Source: Arthrobacter castelli DSM 16402
GTDB taxonomy: Bacteria; Actinomycetota; Actinomycetes; Actinomycetales; Micrococcaceae
NCBI RefSeq assembly: GCF_000430705.1
Contig: NZ_AUMN01000028.1
Location: 1 to 59,029 of the forward strand
Direction: 5' to 3'
DNA length: 59,029 nt
Numbering within the stretch: position 1 is the first letter of the stretch; each line of letters begins with the position of its first letter. The notes under the pieces were generated by a model. It was given only the letters and a program-made list of their open reading frames with translations. It ran no database searches and was not told the origin of the DNA. Positions 18,025-26,335 of the stretch are shown here, one piece after another. The position numbers and the translations under genes are program-made.

Positions 18025-18040
18025 AGGATAAACTCTTTGT

Positions 18041-18676
18041 ATGGTGGAGACTTCGAGACGCAAGGGATTGTCCGGACTGGCCGTCATCGTGCTCTCCCTG
18101 CTGGCCGAACGACCATTGCACAGCTACCGTATTCACCAGCTCATCAAGGATCGCGGCAAAGACCAGGTGGTCAACGCCGCCCAGCGCAACAGCGTGCAGC
18201 AGACAATCAACCGTTTGCAGCGCGACGGGCTCATCGAGGTCCAGGAAGTACAGCAGGTTGCCGGATATCCACAACGAACCGTGTACACGATCAACGCAGA
18301 CGGCCGTCACCGGTTCACCGAACACCTCAAGCAGATGCTCGCGCAGCCAGCTGGCGAGTATCCAACCTTCCCTGCCGCGCTCTCGATGCTGGGATTCACC
18401 GCACCGGCTGAAGCCGTCCGCCTGCTGCGAAGCAGGTGCGGCTACTATGAACACCAAATCCAGGAACTTCGAGCAACTCTCGACGCTTCCAGCGACCTGC
18501 CGAGAATCCTCATCATTGAAGACGAATACCGCCTGAGGGCCATCCAACATGAGATGCACTGGACCGAGTCGCTGATCAACGACATTGAGTCCGGCACTCT
18601 GACCTGGGACGCCAACGGCCTGATCGCATTCGGAGATCACATGGAGGACATCGCCGCTCCGACCACCAGGCCCTAA
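18041..18676 (+). CDS. PadR-family transcriptional regulator
   Basis: The protein has 211 residues. The N-terminal winged helix ('LAVIVLSLLAERPLHSYRIH', wing near 'QEVQQVAGYPQRTVYTI') and a C-terminal helical dimerisation domain match PadR repressors. It diverges from the membrane peptide/protein set, and the shared region has a long perfect palindrome. PadR proteins usually sense phenolics or antimicrobials and derepress an efflux or membrane system, a role that fits here by inference. Confidence 0.88.
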   Translation: MVETSRRKGLSGLAVIVLSLLAERPLHSYRIHQLIKDRGKDQVVNAAQRNSVQQTINRLQRDGLIEVQEVQQVAGYPQRTVYTINADGRHRFTEHLKQMLAQPAGEYPTFPAALSMLGFTAPAEAVRLLRSRCGYYEHQIQELRATLDASSDLPRILIIEDEYRLRAIQHEMHWTESLINDIESGTLTWDANGLIAFGDHMEDIAAPTTRP

Positions 18677-18834
18677 TGCCATCGCCCCCAAGGCAACGGC
18701 TACACCAACCGGGACTGGTGGACCGGGTGCTGTTCACAGCATCCAGTGTCGCCATCATTCCGGCTCCCTTCCGCCAAGCTCACCGCCTGGCGTGTTGGGC
18801 CGGATACACCGGTACTGAGATAGTCCCGGTCTAA

Positions 18835-18858
18835 CGACACGAAAACCGGAATCCTACA
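18835..18858 (-). repeat. Degenerate right-end tip of unit B
   Basis: CGACACGAAAACCGG followed by AATCCTACA matches the outermost R site. The two inner sites of a full 74-bp R end are missing, so this end looks truncated. Confidence 0.6.
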
Positions 18859-18864
18859 ACTTAC

Positions 18865-18965
18865 TGTAGGATCCTGATTCACTTGTCATCGCTGCAGGCC
18901 GCTGACCTGCAGCTTTATTTTCCCTCTCCACACCGAAATTCCGCGTTTCGTGACATATTCCTACA
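18865..18965 (+). repeat. Left end of unit C (101 bp)
   Basis: Same plan as the other L ends: tip TGTAGGATCC, site ending TTGTCATC, box TGACCTGCAG plus CTTTA, inner site with TTCCGCGTTTCGTGACAT, closing TCCTACA. Six bases (ACTTAC) separate it from the R tip of unit B. Confidence 0.85.
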
Positions 18966-19081
18966 CCCAGCCCTTTCATCGAAGCACCTCCAGCCATCAC
19001 CGTTAGCCGCACGCATTCAGATGTCCCAAGGGCCACTACCTGTTGATTCATTGTGAATCAAAGGGGTAAGCTGGGGGTGAG

Positions 19082-19540
19082 ATGAAGGAAGGAGTGACAA
19101 CGATGATCACCATGGATCACGAACTTGGAACTATCCATCGCGGCGCTCTACAACGGCAGGCCCGCCAGCGTGTAGATCGAATCGATGATCTGCGCGCCGC
19201 AAAGAATGCAAGTGACCGTGGCCTCAATCAACGCGACATCGCCGAGCTTCTGGCCACCAGTCAAGCCAAGGTACACCGGATGCTCAAGACCATTGAGCGC
19301 CGTAGTGGGAATCTGGAGCAGGATCCAGAAGAGCTCATTCTGCGCGTCTTTGCCTACGACACCGATCGTCGCGAACTCGTCGAAATACTCAAAGCCTTCC
19401 CCTACACCTTTGGGGAGTCCGCCCCGTATCCCCATGAAGGGCGCACCCCTGGGACATGGGATCAAGTCGTCGCCGCCTACGCCCAGGACTTACTCACCAA
19501 AGACGAATTCAACAAAGTCAGGGCGGCCATTGGCCGGTGA
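19082..19540 (+). CDS. HTH antitoxin partner of a zeta-type toxin
   Basis: The protein has 152 residues (or 145 from the Met at 19103). A helix-turn-helix is seen at 'LNQRDIAELLATSQAKVHRM', followed by an acidic helical region. It is directly followed, with an 11-nt overlap, by a P-loop kinase of the zeta type, an arrangement typical of toxin-antitoxin pairs where the first protein neutralises the toxin and represses the operon. It is the first gene inside the left end of unit C. Confidence 0.7.
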   Translation: MKEGVTTMITMDHELGTIHRGALQRQARQRVDRIDDLRAAKNASDRGLNQRDIAELLATSQAKVHRMLKTIERRSGNLEQDPEELILRVFAYDTDRRELVEILKAFPYTFGESAPYPHEGRTPGTWDQVVAAYAQDLLTKDEFNKVRAAIGR

Positions 19541-20336
19541 CAGAGACAAAACCTACGCTGCCTTAACCACGCTCTATGAGCCCGGAAATGCGCTGGCCGA
19601 GGCGCCAACAGCATTAGGTGAATTCTTCGATTCAGCACGCATAGCTGAACTAGCCAAGGCATACATGACCCAGCAGACAGACGTGACTGCAGACGGAAAA
19701 GCTGTCGTCGTCAGCGCCGGACCACCCGGGGCCGGCAAAACCGAAGCCCTGGCCACTTTCCAATTGCAGGGCTACCGCAGGATCGACCCCGACATTGCCA
19801 AGGACCTGTTGCTGGCAGAAGCAGACCACGCCGCCTTACTCGATTACCGATACGCATATACGCTGCCTGATGGAAGGGCCTTAAACCTGAGAGAGCTGGC
19901 TCCACACATCCATCAATACTCCACCCAAGTCACCGACGTCGTTCGTGCCCTGGCCCTTAATGCAGGTGAGAACGTCGTCATTGACGGAACCCTCTCATGG
20001 AAGCCACTGGTCGAAAACTATATAGACGAACTCAACCGCGCCGGATACGAAGATCTCGATGTGGTCGACGTGGAAGCACCTCTAGAAGTGGCCTTAGCCC
20101 GGGTAAAGCAACGCTGGTGGACCGGCCGAAACAACAATCCGCTGGGCGGCAGGTTCCTCTCCGAGCACCACATCCGAGTCCTCTACGACAATCCAGCGGA
20201 ATCGAAATGTGCATCAAACGCTGTACTACTCGCTGAACTGGCACGCGAAGAACTCGGCCGGGGAAGTCATCGACGTTTCGACGTAGCAGAACCAACCAAC
20301 AAACCCCAGCTAACCTCTGAGACCACGTTCCCATAA
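19530..20336 (+). CDS. Zeta-type toxin (P-loop kinase)
   Basis: The protein has 268 residues from TTG 19530. The Walker A motif 'GPPGAGKT' lies at about residues 64-71, then 'RIDPDIAKDLL' and 'NVVIDGTLSW' as in the zeta toxin/UDP-N-acetylglucosamine kinase family. Zeta kinases phosphorylate the wall precursor UDP-GlcNAc and kill cells that lose the antitoxin. The start is uncertain. TTG gives overlap with the antitoxin; the Met at 'MTQQTDVTADG' would remove about 45 residues. It is likely a stabilising addiction module for the transposon array. Confidence 0.78.
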   Translation: MAGDRDKTYAALTTLYEPGNALAEAPTALGEFFDSARIAELAKAYMTQQTDVTADGKAVVVSAGPPGAGKTEALATFQLQGYRRIDPDIAKDLLLAEADHAALLDYRYAYTLPDGRALNLRELAPHIHQYSTQVTDVVRALALNAGENVVIDGTLSWKPLVENYIDELNRAGYEDLDVVDVEAPLEVALARVKQRWWTGRNNNPLGGRFLSEHHIRVLYDNPAESKCASNAVLLAELAREELGRGSHRRFDVAEPTNKPQLTSETTFP

Positions 20337-20455
20337 TCCGTTCCGTGGCATTATGCGGTTACATGCTCGCCTGACGACACCGCGCCTCCAGGCCAGACGG
20401 ACGCCCGGCTGGTTCAGAGCGCGAATCCACAACCAGGGCGTATCTGGTCTTTGAC

Positions 20456-20471
20456 TTGGAGTGCACTCCAA
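20456..20471. promoter_or_regulatory. MerR-type promoter with 16-bp perfect palindrome
   Basis: TTGGAGTGCACTCCAA lies between a -35 TTGACT (20451-20456) and a -10 near 20473-20479 (TTATAGC). The ATG at 20489 is only about ten bases from the -10, so the transcript is probably leaderless. A palindrome filling the spacer is the classic binding site of a MerR activator. Confidence 0.75.
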
Positions 20472-20488
20472 CTTATAGCGTTGTTGGC

Positions 20489-20926
20489 ATGAGGCCGTCA
20501 CCGACTGAGCATTCCGACCACGGTGGAGCAGATGCTGGCCGGGGGTTGTCGATTGCCGAGGTCGCCGAGCGCACCGGTTTGTCAAAGGACACGCTGCGCT
20601 ACTACGAAAAAGCCGGCCTCATCGAGGCCATTGACCGCGGCACCGGTGGTCGCCGCCGCTATGCGGCCGGCGACATGGACTGGCTGGCCTTTCTACTCCG
20701 CCTGCGGGAAACCGGCATGTCGATCGCCGACATGCATCGGTTCACCCAACTGCGCAGGACCGGCGGCTCCACCGTGGCCGCCCGGCTCGACCTGCTGGCC
20801 GGTCACCGCGACGACGTCGAGAAGCATATTGCCGCTTTGCAGGACCATCTGCAAGGCCTGGACAGCAAGATCGCCCACTACCAGAGCCTGCTCAAAGCGC
20901 AGGCCGGAACGGAGCCCCCACCATGA
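20489..20926 (+). CDS. MerR-family regulator
   Basis: The protein has 145 residues. After an 18-residue tail come the winged helix-turn-helix 'LSIAEVAERTGLSKDTLRYY' and 'GGRRRYAAGDMDWLAFLLRL', then a long dimerisation helix. There are no metal-binding Cys residues, so it resembles the group sensing organic or redox signals. Its stop overlaps the next start (ATGA), so it is co-transcribed with a CMD/SnoaL fusion and controls its own operon through the palindrome at 20456. Confidence 0.88.
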   Translation: MRPSPTEHSDHGGADAGRGLSIAEVAERTGLSKDTLRYYEKAGLIEAIDRGTGGRRRYAAGDMDWLAFLLRLRETGMSIADMHRFTQLRRTGGSTVAARLDLLAGHRDDVEKHIAALQDHLQGLDSKIAHYQSLLKAQAGTEPPP

Positions 20927-21777
20927 ACACCACCCACTCCGGCGACCAGCCAGACCTCGACACCGAGGTGGAGCAGGCACGCTACGACCGGGGTGCCGAA
21001 GTCCTCGCCACCGTTGACGGCACGGCCGGGCAACATGTCGTGGACGCCCTCGCCGACGTCGCCCCGGCCCTGGCCCACCACGTCGTCGCCTACGGTTTCG
21101 GCGACGTCTACGCCCGCCCCGGCCTCACGGCGCCTCAACGCCAGCTCGTCACCCTCGGCATCCTCACCGCCCTCGATGGGTGCGAGTCTCAACTCGAAGT
21201 ACACATCAACGCCTCCCTCAACGTCGGTCTGAGTGCGGCCGAGATCGTCGAAGCGATCACCCACGCCGCGGTCTATTGCGGATTCCCCAAGGCGCTCAAC
21301 GCCACCTTTACCGCCAAACGCGTCTTCGCCGACCATGAGCTGCTTCCCGTCACCGCGCCCCCGGCCACCGGCAACCCCGAGACAGCGGATTCCACCGGCC
21401 GGACGGTCCAAGGCTTCTTCGACAGCCTCGCAAACGGCGAACCGGTCAGCGCCATGTTCGCCGAATCGGTCGATCATTACGTGCCCGGAGCGCAGACGGT
21501 GCCCTGGACCGGCCGCCGATCAACACGGGCCGAAGTCAGCGAGTTCTTCGACCTGCTCGGTGAGCACCTGCAGCCCCGATCGTTCGAGGTCTCACAGCTG
21601 TTCGTGCACGGATCCGATGCGGTCGCCTTGGGCCGGTTCGCCTACACCGTCCGATCCAACGGCCGCCCGTTCGAAGGCCAGTTCGCGCTGCACCTGACCA
21701 TCGAAAACGGACTCATCACCCGCTACCACATGTACGAGGACAGCTACGCCCTCGAGCAGGCCGTCACGGGCCACTGA
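20923..21777 (+). CDS. Carboxymuconolactone decarboxylase-like / SnoaL-like fusion
   Basis: The protein has 284 residues in two parts. The first ~140 are an AhpD-like CMD domain ('LTAPQRQLVTLGILTALDGC' and 'QLEVHINASLNVGLSAAEI'). The rest is an NTF2/SnoaL-like domain ('FFDSLANGEPVSAMFAES', 'RYHMYEDSYALEQAV'). The CMD part has a single Cys followed by His at +6 and lacks the CxxC of peroxidase-type AhpD proteins. Such fusions are often annotated as detoxification enzymes under MerR control; the substrate is unknown. Confidence 0.82.
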   Translation: MNTTHSGDQPDLDTEVEQARYDRGAEVLATVDGTAGQHVVDALADVAPALAHHVVAYGFGDVYARPGLTAPQRQLVTLGILTALDGCESQLEVHINASLNVGLSAAEIVEAITHAAVYCGFPKALNATFTAKRVFADHELLPVTAPPATGNPETADSTGRTVQGFFDSLANGEPVSAMFAESVDHYVPGAQTVPWTGRRSTRAEVSEFFDLLGEHLQPRSFEVSQLFVHGSDAVALGRFAYTVRSNGRPFEGQFALHLTIENGLITRYHMYEDSYALEQAVTGH

Positions 21778-21830
21778 CCATCAACCAAAGCTGTACTCCA
21801 TTACTGTTGCCGGGGGCAATAGTGGTCCCG

Positions 21831-22391
21831 TCAGAGGTTTGTCAGCCGGCCGACGGTGTCGACGATCCTGGACTTCAGCTCATCGTCGGAGTAGTCATGG
21901 CCAAGGACCAGCGCAGCAATCTGGGGCAGGGCGGCCGTATAGCTGGTCAGGGCCAGCACGACGAGCAGCGTGTATCTGGCCTCATCATCGTTCAGACCGG
22001 CGTCAGTGAACGCGGCGATTTTGCGGTCGTAGTGCTGTTGGCGTCCGGAATCGGACAGGGCCGCCTCGACCGGCCTGCTCAGTGCCTCCCACATCAGCAG
22101 CCGCAGCAGGTCCGGATCGTTGCGGTGGAAGTCGAACGTCCGGTCCGCGTAGCCGGCGGGACTGTCTCCGGCCTGCAGCGGCTTATCGGCGGCGGCCTCG
22201 ATCATCGTTTCGGCCAGCACGGCGTCAAACAATCCGTCCTTGCTGTCAAAATAGCCATAAATACGCTGCTTGTTGATCCCCGCCGCAGCAGCAACCCGGT
22301 CCACCCTGGCACCGGCCAGCCCATGCTCGGCGAACTCTGCCCGCGCCGCGGCGAGCAGTTTATGTTTGGTCCGTTCGGCAATGCTTTGCAT
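21831..22391 (-). CDS. TetR-family regulator
   Basis: The protein has 186 residues, with helix-turn-helix 'ARVDRVAAAAGINKQRIYGY' followed by 'FDSKDGLFDAV'. It diverges from an MFS transporter, and a 17-bp perfect inverted repeat lies between the two genes. ATG 22391 is chosen because upstream codons fall inside the operator. It represses itself and the transporter by inference. Confidence 0.88.
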   Translation of the reverse strand: MQSIAERTKHKLLAAARAEFAEHGLAGARVDRVAAAAGINKQRIYGYFDSKDGLFDAVLAETMIEAAADKPLQAGDSPAGYADRTFDFHRNDPDLLRLLMWEALSRPVEAALSDSGRQQHYDRKIAAFTDAGLNDDEARYTLLVVLALTSYTAALPQIAALVLGHDYSDDELKSRIVDTVGRLTNL

Positions 22392-22403
22392 AACTCCACT
22401 GTA

Positions 22404-22443
22404 AACCATCTGGTTGGTTGACAGAGCAACCAACCAGATGGTT
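22404..22443. promoter_or_regulatory. TetR operator: 17-bp perfect inverted repeat
   Basis: AACCATCTGGTTGGTTG at 22404-22420 is mirrored by CAACCAACCAGATGGTT at 22427-22443 with a 6-bp spacer. Placed 12 bp before each divergent start, it is an almost certain operator. Confidence 0.8.
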
Positions 22444-22454
22444 GGCTCTTAATC

Positions 22455-23675
22455 ATGACCACATCACCAACTTCCGCACTTCACCACGATCCGGCACCGT
22501 CATCCGTGCCGACAATCCGTACCGTGGCGGCGCTGAGCGCGGCGTCACTGCTGGTCGTCGGGCAGTTGTACGCCACGTTGCCGTTGCTGAACGAGCTCAG
22601 CGCCGCCTTCGGCGTCTCCGTTGATGCGGCCGCGTGGACTTCCTCGGTCTTCGGCTTCGCCTATGCCGCCGGCATGCTCATCGCCGGGCCGGTCTCCGAC
22701 GTCCTCGGGCGCAGGCGCGTCGCCGTCTGTGGCCTGGCCGCAGCCGCCACAGCCAGCTTGATTGTCTCGCTGGCTCCGACCTTCCCCGCTCTGCTGGCAA
22801 CCCGCGCCCTGCAGGGTTTCGCCGCGGCGTTCTTCCCGCCGGTGGCCCTGGCCTATCTGACCGAACGCATCGATGAACGCCACCGCACGACGGCGCTGAC
22901 GACCGTGATCAGCTCGTTCCTCGCCGCCGCCGTCGTCGCTCCTTTGTCCGCGCAGGCCCTTGCCGCCGTCGGTGACTGGAGGACCTGGTTCCAGGTCAGC
23001 GCCCTGGTACTGCTGGTGTTGGCGGGCCTGCATCTGCGGGTGTTGCGCCCGGATATCCGCCGGAAGAAATCAGCATCAGTGGGCACCCAGCTGGTCCGGC
23101 TGCCCCGGTTGCTGCGCTCGGCACGGCTCAGCGGCCTGTACCTGACGACCATCACCGTGATGTGGGCCTTCGTCGGCGTGAGCACCCTGGCTCAGTTGAC
23201 CGGTCCGGGCACCGCAGACCACCCGGCCACCATGCAGGCAGTGCGGATAGCCACACTCCCTGCCTGCCTGCTGATCCCGCTGCTGGCACCGGCCCTCGCC
23301 CGCGTACCGGCCCGCCGCCGGCTGATCACCGCCCTGGCCGTCACCGCGGCCGCCATCGCCACCGCGGCATTCGCCACCGGCCCCTACACCCTGGCGATCG
23401 CCCTCGCCGCGATGACTGCCGGCGTGGTGGCCACCGCCCCGGCACTGGTCGAAACAATTGGGGCCACCAGCCAGCCGGCCCAACGCGGCTCAGCCACAGC
23501 CCTATACGGATTCACCCTCTTCGTCGGAGCGAGTCTGGCCGCCCCCACCGCCGTAGCCGCCCAAGGGCTGGGATTCCCCACCGGCGCTGCCGGCATCGCC
23601 GCAGTACTGACCCTCGGCATCATCAGCGCAACCGCGGCCACACACCCCCAGGTGGCTGAGCCGGTAAAATCCTGA
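22455..23675 (+). CDS. MFS transporter (YnfM-like)
   Basis: The protein has 406 residues and about twelve helices, with motif A 'GPVSDVLGRRRVAVCGL' and a first helix 'VVGQLYATLPLLNEL'. It belongs with small-molecule exporters of the major facilitator superfamily. Transcription is divergent from, and probably repressed by, the TetR at 21831. There is no obvious ribosome site before ATG 22455, so the message may be leaderless. Substrate unknown. Confidence 0.87.
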   Translation: MTTSPTSALHHDPAPSSVPTIRTVAALSAASLLVVGQLYATLPLLNELSAAFGVSVDAAAWTSSVFGFAYAAGMLIAGPVSDVLGRRRVAVCGLAAAATASLIVSLAPTFPALLATRALQGFAAAFFPPVALAYLTERIDERHRTTALTTVISSFLAAAVVAPLSAQALAAVGDWRTWFQVSALVLLVLAGLHLRVLRPDIRRKKSASVGTQLVRLPRLLRSARLSGLYLTTITVMWAFVGVSTLAQLTGPGTADHPATMQAVRIATLPACLLIPLLAPALARVPARRRLITALAVTAAAIATAAFATGPYTLAIALAAMTAGVVATAPALVETIGATSQPAQRGSATALYGFTLFVGASLAAPTAVAAQGLGFPTGAAGIAAVLTLGIISATAATHPQVAEPVKS

Positions 23676-23986
23676 ACGGAAAAGCGTAGCCGCTCTTCCA
23701 AAGCTGGCAGGCCACCCTTCCCCCAATAGCCCGGAAGGGCGTTGCCCGAAATCCGGGGAACTGTCCGGCAAGGATTCTTGATTTTGCCGGTGACACGGAC
23801 TGATCGAACCCTACCGACACGACACAGGCGGAACCTGCACGCACCGGCGGTTATGGCCAATCACGCCCCGGATCGGGACCAGTCATCCCCATCCACTGAC
23901 GCGTCTCACCCCTGTCTCGACAGCCGAGCCGGCGGTGCGGCGGACTTGGAAACCGTCGGGACCGCATCCGCTTGTATTAGTGATCA
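23676..23986. other. Convergent gene-free stretch
   Basis: It lies between the convergent MFS and TetR genes. I see no coding frame I trust and no transposon end. Confidence 0.5.
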
Positions 23987-24580
23987 CTACGCCTGGGTCA
24001 TACCTGCCGGGTGGCCTGCGGCCGCGAGCAGTGCCTCAGCGGCGCTTCGGGCCCGGAGCGCGACATCAGGGTCGTTAGTGATCCCGGCTGAAACGATGGC
24101 TCCTTCGGCCAGGAGGTGTACACCTTCGCATGCCGACGGATTAGTTGCTGCCACCCACGCTGCGATCTGATCATGGAACGCTGCCTTATGCGCGCTCACC
24201 TCGGTGGCAATCGCTTCCGATGACGCCCCCAATTCGCCATGCGCATTAACCCAGGCGCACCCGCGGAAGCCTGGCTGGCAGAACCACTGATGGAGCCAGT
24301 CGAACACCGCCAGGACTCTCTGGCGCGGATCTGTTGCCCTTTCGACATATTCGGCCAGATCAGCCCGCCACCGAATGTCCCGCCGCCGCAGCATCCCAAC
24401 AACCAGTTCCTCCTTCGAGGCATACAGGGCATAGATCCGCTTCAAGGCAAGGCCGGCCTCCGCCCTGATTTCATCCATCCCGACCGCCTGGATGCCTTTG
24501 GCATACAGCAGGACCTCTGCAGCGTCGAGCAGCGACTGCCGGTCGCGCTCGGTCTGTTCATCACTGATCAAAGCAGGCAA
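23987..24580 (-). CDS. TetR-family regulator (TetR_C 16-like)
   Basis: The protein has 197 residues from TTG 24580, six bases after AAGGAG. Helix-turn-helix 'GMDEIRAEAGLALKRIYALY' is followed by a C-terminal domain with 'FDWLHQWFCQPGFRGCAWVN'. The same Trp/Cys signature appears in the TetR at 35606. The frame continues upstream through the operator, so the longer version is unlikely. Two near-identical 16-bp palindromes lie between it and the divergent NTF2-like gene. Confidence 0.85.
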   Translation of the reverse strand: MPALISDEQTERDRQSLLDAAEVLLYAKGIQAVGMDEIRAEAGLALKRIYALYASKEELVVGMLRRRDIRWRADLAEYVERATDPRQRVLAVFDWLHQWFCQPGFRGCAWVNAHGELGASSEAIATEVSAHKAAFHDQIAAWVAATNPSACEGVHLLAEGAIVSAGITNDPDVALRARSAAEALLAAAGHPAGMTQA

Positions 24581-24597
24581 CGGGTCTCCTTGACATC

Positions 24598-24650
24598 GAG
24601 AATGCGCGTTCTCTAGTTTAGAACAAAACAATAAGAGAACGCACGTTCTC
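24598..24650. promoter_or_regulatory. Twin TetR operators
   Basis: GAGAATGCGCGTTCTC (24598-24613) and GAGAACGCACGTTCTC (24635-24650) are two copies of one palindrome, 37 bp centre to centre, in the divergent promoter region. The spacing is about 3.5 helical turns. Confidence 0.8.
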
Positions 24651-24672
24651 AATGCGAGTGGAAGAAGAGATC

Positions 24673-25134
24673 ATGTCAGAACACCGTGCACCATTCCCGC
24701 CATTCACGCCGGAGACCGCGGCCCAAAAAGTTCAAGCCGCCGAGGACGCGTGGAATACCCGCGACCCGCACCGTGTGGCACTGGCCTACACATCTGATTC
24801 GGTCTGGCGTAACCGCGACCAGTTTGTCACCGGCCGGGAGCAGATCGTTGAATTCCTCGCCGCAAAATGGGAGCGCGAACTCAACTATGCCCTGCGAAAG
24901 AGTCTCTGGACCTATCACGGCAACCGAATCGCCGTGCGCTTCCAATACGAATGCCACGATTCAACCGGCCAATGGTGGCGCAGCTACGGAAACGAACTCT
25001 GGGAGTTCTCACAGCAGGGACTGATGACGCGCCGTGAAGCGAGCATCAATGATCTACCGATCGGTGAGGGCGACCGCCGCATTTTCGGCCCGCGCCAGGA
25101 ACACGAGCGGGACCTTGTCATTGCGCTCCACTAA
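24673..25134 (+). CDS. NTF2-like protein of the DUF1348 family
   Basis: The protein has 153 residues. The family signature is clear: '[20 protein letters not shown]', '[20 protein letters not shown]' and '[14 protein letters not shown]'. It is a cone-shaped NTF2 fold of unknown chemistry, often controlled by a neighbouring TetR as here. ATG 24673 follows GAAGAAGAGA. It is the single effector of its cassette. Confidence 0.88.
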   Translation: MSEHRAPFPPFTPETAAQKVQAAEDAWNTRDPHRVALAYTSDSVWRNRDQFVTGREQIVEFLAAKWERELNYALRKSLWTYHGNRIAVRFQYECHDSTGQWWRSYGNELWEFSQQGLMTRREASINDLPIGEGDRRIFGPRQEHERDLVIALH

Positions 25135-25311
25135 GTACGCAGCTAAGGGCTGAGACGACACGTTCACCTTCCGGGAGAAGGGTTCTTATGCGGGGCCCGG
25201 CGTGCACCCGTTTTCATTGTGGACACTGCATATCCACCTGAAATCAGTCTTGCCAGACGGGGTATCGCGCTTCGCGCCCGGGTCGCGTAACGAGCAAAGG
25301 GAACTATGATT

Positions 25312-25338
25312 CGTTACATCGGGGAAAGTCATGTAACG
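25312..25338. promoter_or_regulatory. Inverted repeat before the CGNR gene
   Basis: CGTTACAT and ATGTAACG are separated by 11 bp, ending 7 bp before the start codon at 25346. Probable autoregulatory operator of the CGNR-type regulator. Confidence 0.6.
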
Positions 25339-25345
25339 TGCCAAC

Positions 25346-25879
25346 ATGGTCTTTGCACATGACACAGAGAGTGCGATGCGGACGGCGGTCGCACTCGTCA
25401 ACACGATGACCCCGCCGGACACCCTCACGACGGTCGGGGAGCTCGAGGGCTTCTTCCGCACTTGGGACTACACCGGTCGACACAACCGCACCGGCGCAGA
25501 ACTCGCCGAGGTGAGGGCCACGCGGGCCCGGCTGCTCATGCTGCTGCGCAGTGATCGTGACGATGCGGTCGAGTTGATCAACGAGTGGCTGGCCGAAGCT
25601 CAGGCGGTTCCGCAGCTGGTCCGTCACGGCGATGTCGACTGGCACGTCCATGGCGTCCGGGGAGATGAGCCCCTGGCACAAAGGATCCTCGTCGAGTCCG
25701 CGATCGCGATGATCGATCTGGTCCGTGCCGACGAGATGTCCCGGCTGAAGCCGTGCGCGGCTGCCGGCTGCGAAGGGGTCGTGCTCGATCTGACGCGCAA
25801 TCGATCGCGGGTTTTCTGCTCCAGCAGCTGCACCAACCGGGCCTCGCAAGCCGCATACCGGGCGAGGCAGAACCACTGA
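25346..25879 (+). CDS. CGNR zinc-finger regulator with ABATE domain
   Basis: The protein has 177 residues with an N-terminal ABATE-type stress-sensing domain ('VALVNTMTPPDTLTTVGELE') and a C-terminal zinc finger with Cys pairs in 'CAAAGCEGVVLDLTRNRSR' and 'FCSSSCTNRASQAAYRARQ'. The usual CGNR appears as CTNR. Proteins of this kind are presumed DNA-binding regulators. It heads an operon with a DUF2000 protein and an EamA exporter, with a palindrome at its own start. Confidence 0.87.
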   Translation: MVFAHDTESAMRTAVALVNTMTPPDTLTTVGELEGFFRTWDYTGRHNRTGAELAEVRATRARLLMLLRSDRDDAVELINEWLAEAQAVPQLVRHGDVDWHVHGVRGDEPLAQRILVESAIAMIDLVRADEMSRLKPCAAAGCEGVVLDLTRNRSRVFCSSSCTNRASQAAYRARQNH

Positions 25880-25909
25880 TACACCACTGATCCCAGATTG
25901 GAGAGGTCC

Positions 25910-26335
25910 ATGACTGACAAGTTCATCGTCGCGCTGCCCAAGGGGATCGAACCGGGGCGCGCGGCCAATGTCACCGCCCATCTCTGCCTCGGAATCGTCG
26001 CCGCCGCGTCGGATCGCGGTGGGGATTGGCTGAGCCGGATGAGTTTCGCCGACTTCCCGGACGCCGATGGGAACAAACACGAGCCGATCTCCACCCTCGG
26101 CGCGATCATTCTTGCCGGCCGCCCGGCCTGGTTGCGCCGCCTGCGCGAGGAGGCCGCCGCACGATCGGTCATCGCGGTGGATTTCACCGATGCCATGACG
26201 GTCGGCACCGGCGAGCAGCAGCAGGAAACGATAGCCCGCACCATCGGGTCGGATCTGAACTACCTGGGCGTCGGTCTCTTCGGATCCGTCGACGACCTCG
26301 ACCCGCTCACCGGACACTTCTCGCTGTACAAGTGA
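25910..26335 (+). CDS. DUF2000 family protein
   Basis: The protein has 141 residues, matching DUF2000 ('KFIVALPKGIEPGRAANVTA', 'LGIVAAASDRG'), a family with a peptidyl-tRNA-hydrolase-like fold and unknown function. ATG 25910 follows GGAGAGG. Its stop overlaps the GTG of the next gene, so it is coupled to the EamA exporter; together with the CGNR gene this looks like one operon. Confidence 0.87.
   Translation: MTDKFIVALPKGIEPGRAANVTAHLCLGIVAAASDRGGDWLSRMSFADFPDADGNKHEPISTLGAIILAGRPAWLRRLREEAAARSVIAVDFTDAMTVGTGEQQQETIARTIGSDLNYLGVGLFGSVDDLDPLTGHFSLYK

Larger units (their letters stand above)
8135..18858. mobile_element. Unit B of the array (no transposition genes)
   Basis: It is bounded by a full L end at 8135 and a degenerate R tip ending at 18858. 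It carries only cargo: a broken SDR, EamA exporter, multicopper oxidase operon, TetR/flavoprotein/cupin group and a PadR-linked membrane gene set. The candidate 5-bp flanks (AGAAC left, ACTTA right) do not match, so it is not a simple recent insertion. Confidence 0.65.

Noticed and set aside
23742-24170. 142-aa plus-strand frame
   Set aside because: Overlaps the convincing TetR gene on the other strand and has no family resemblance.
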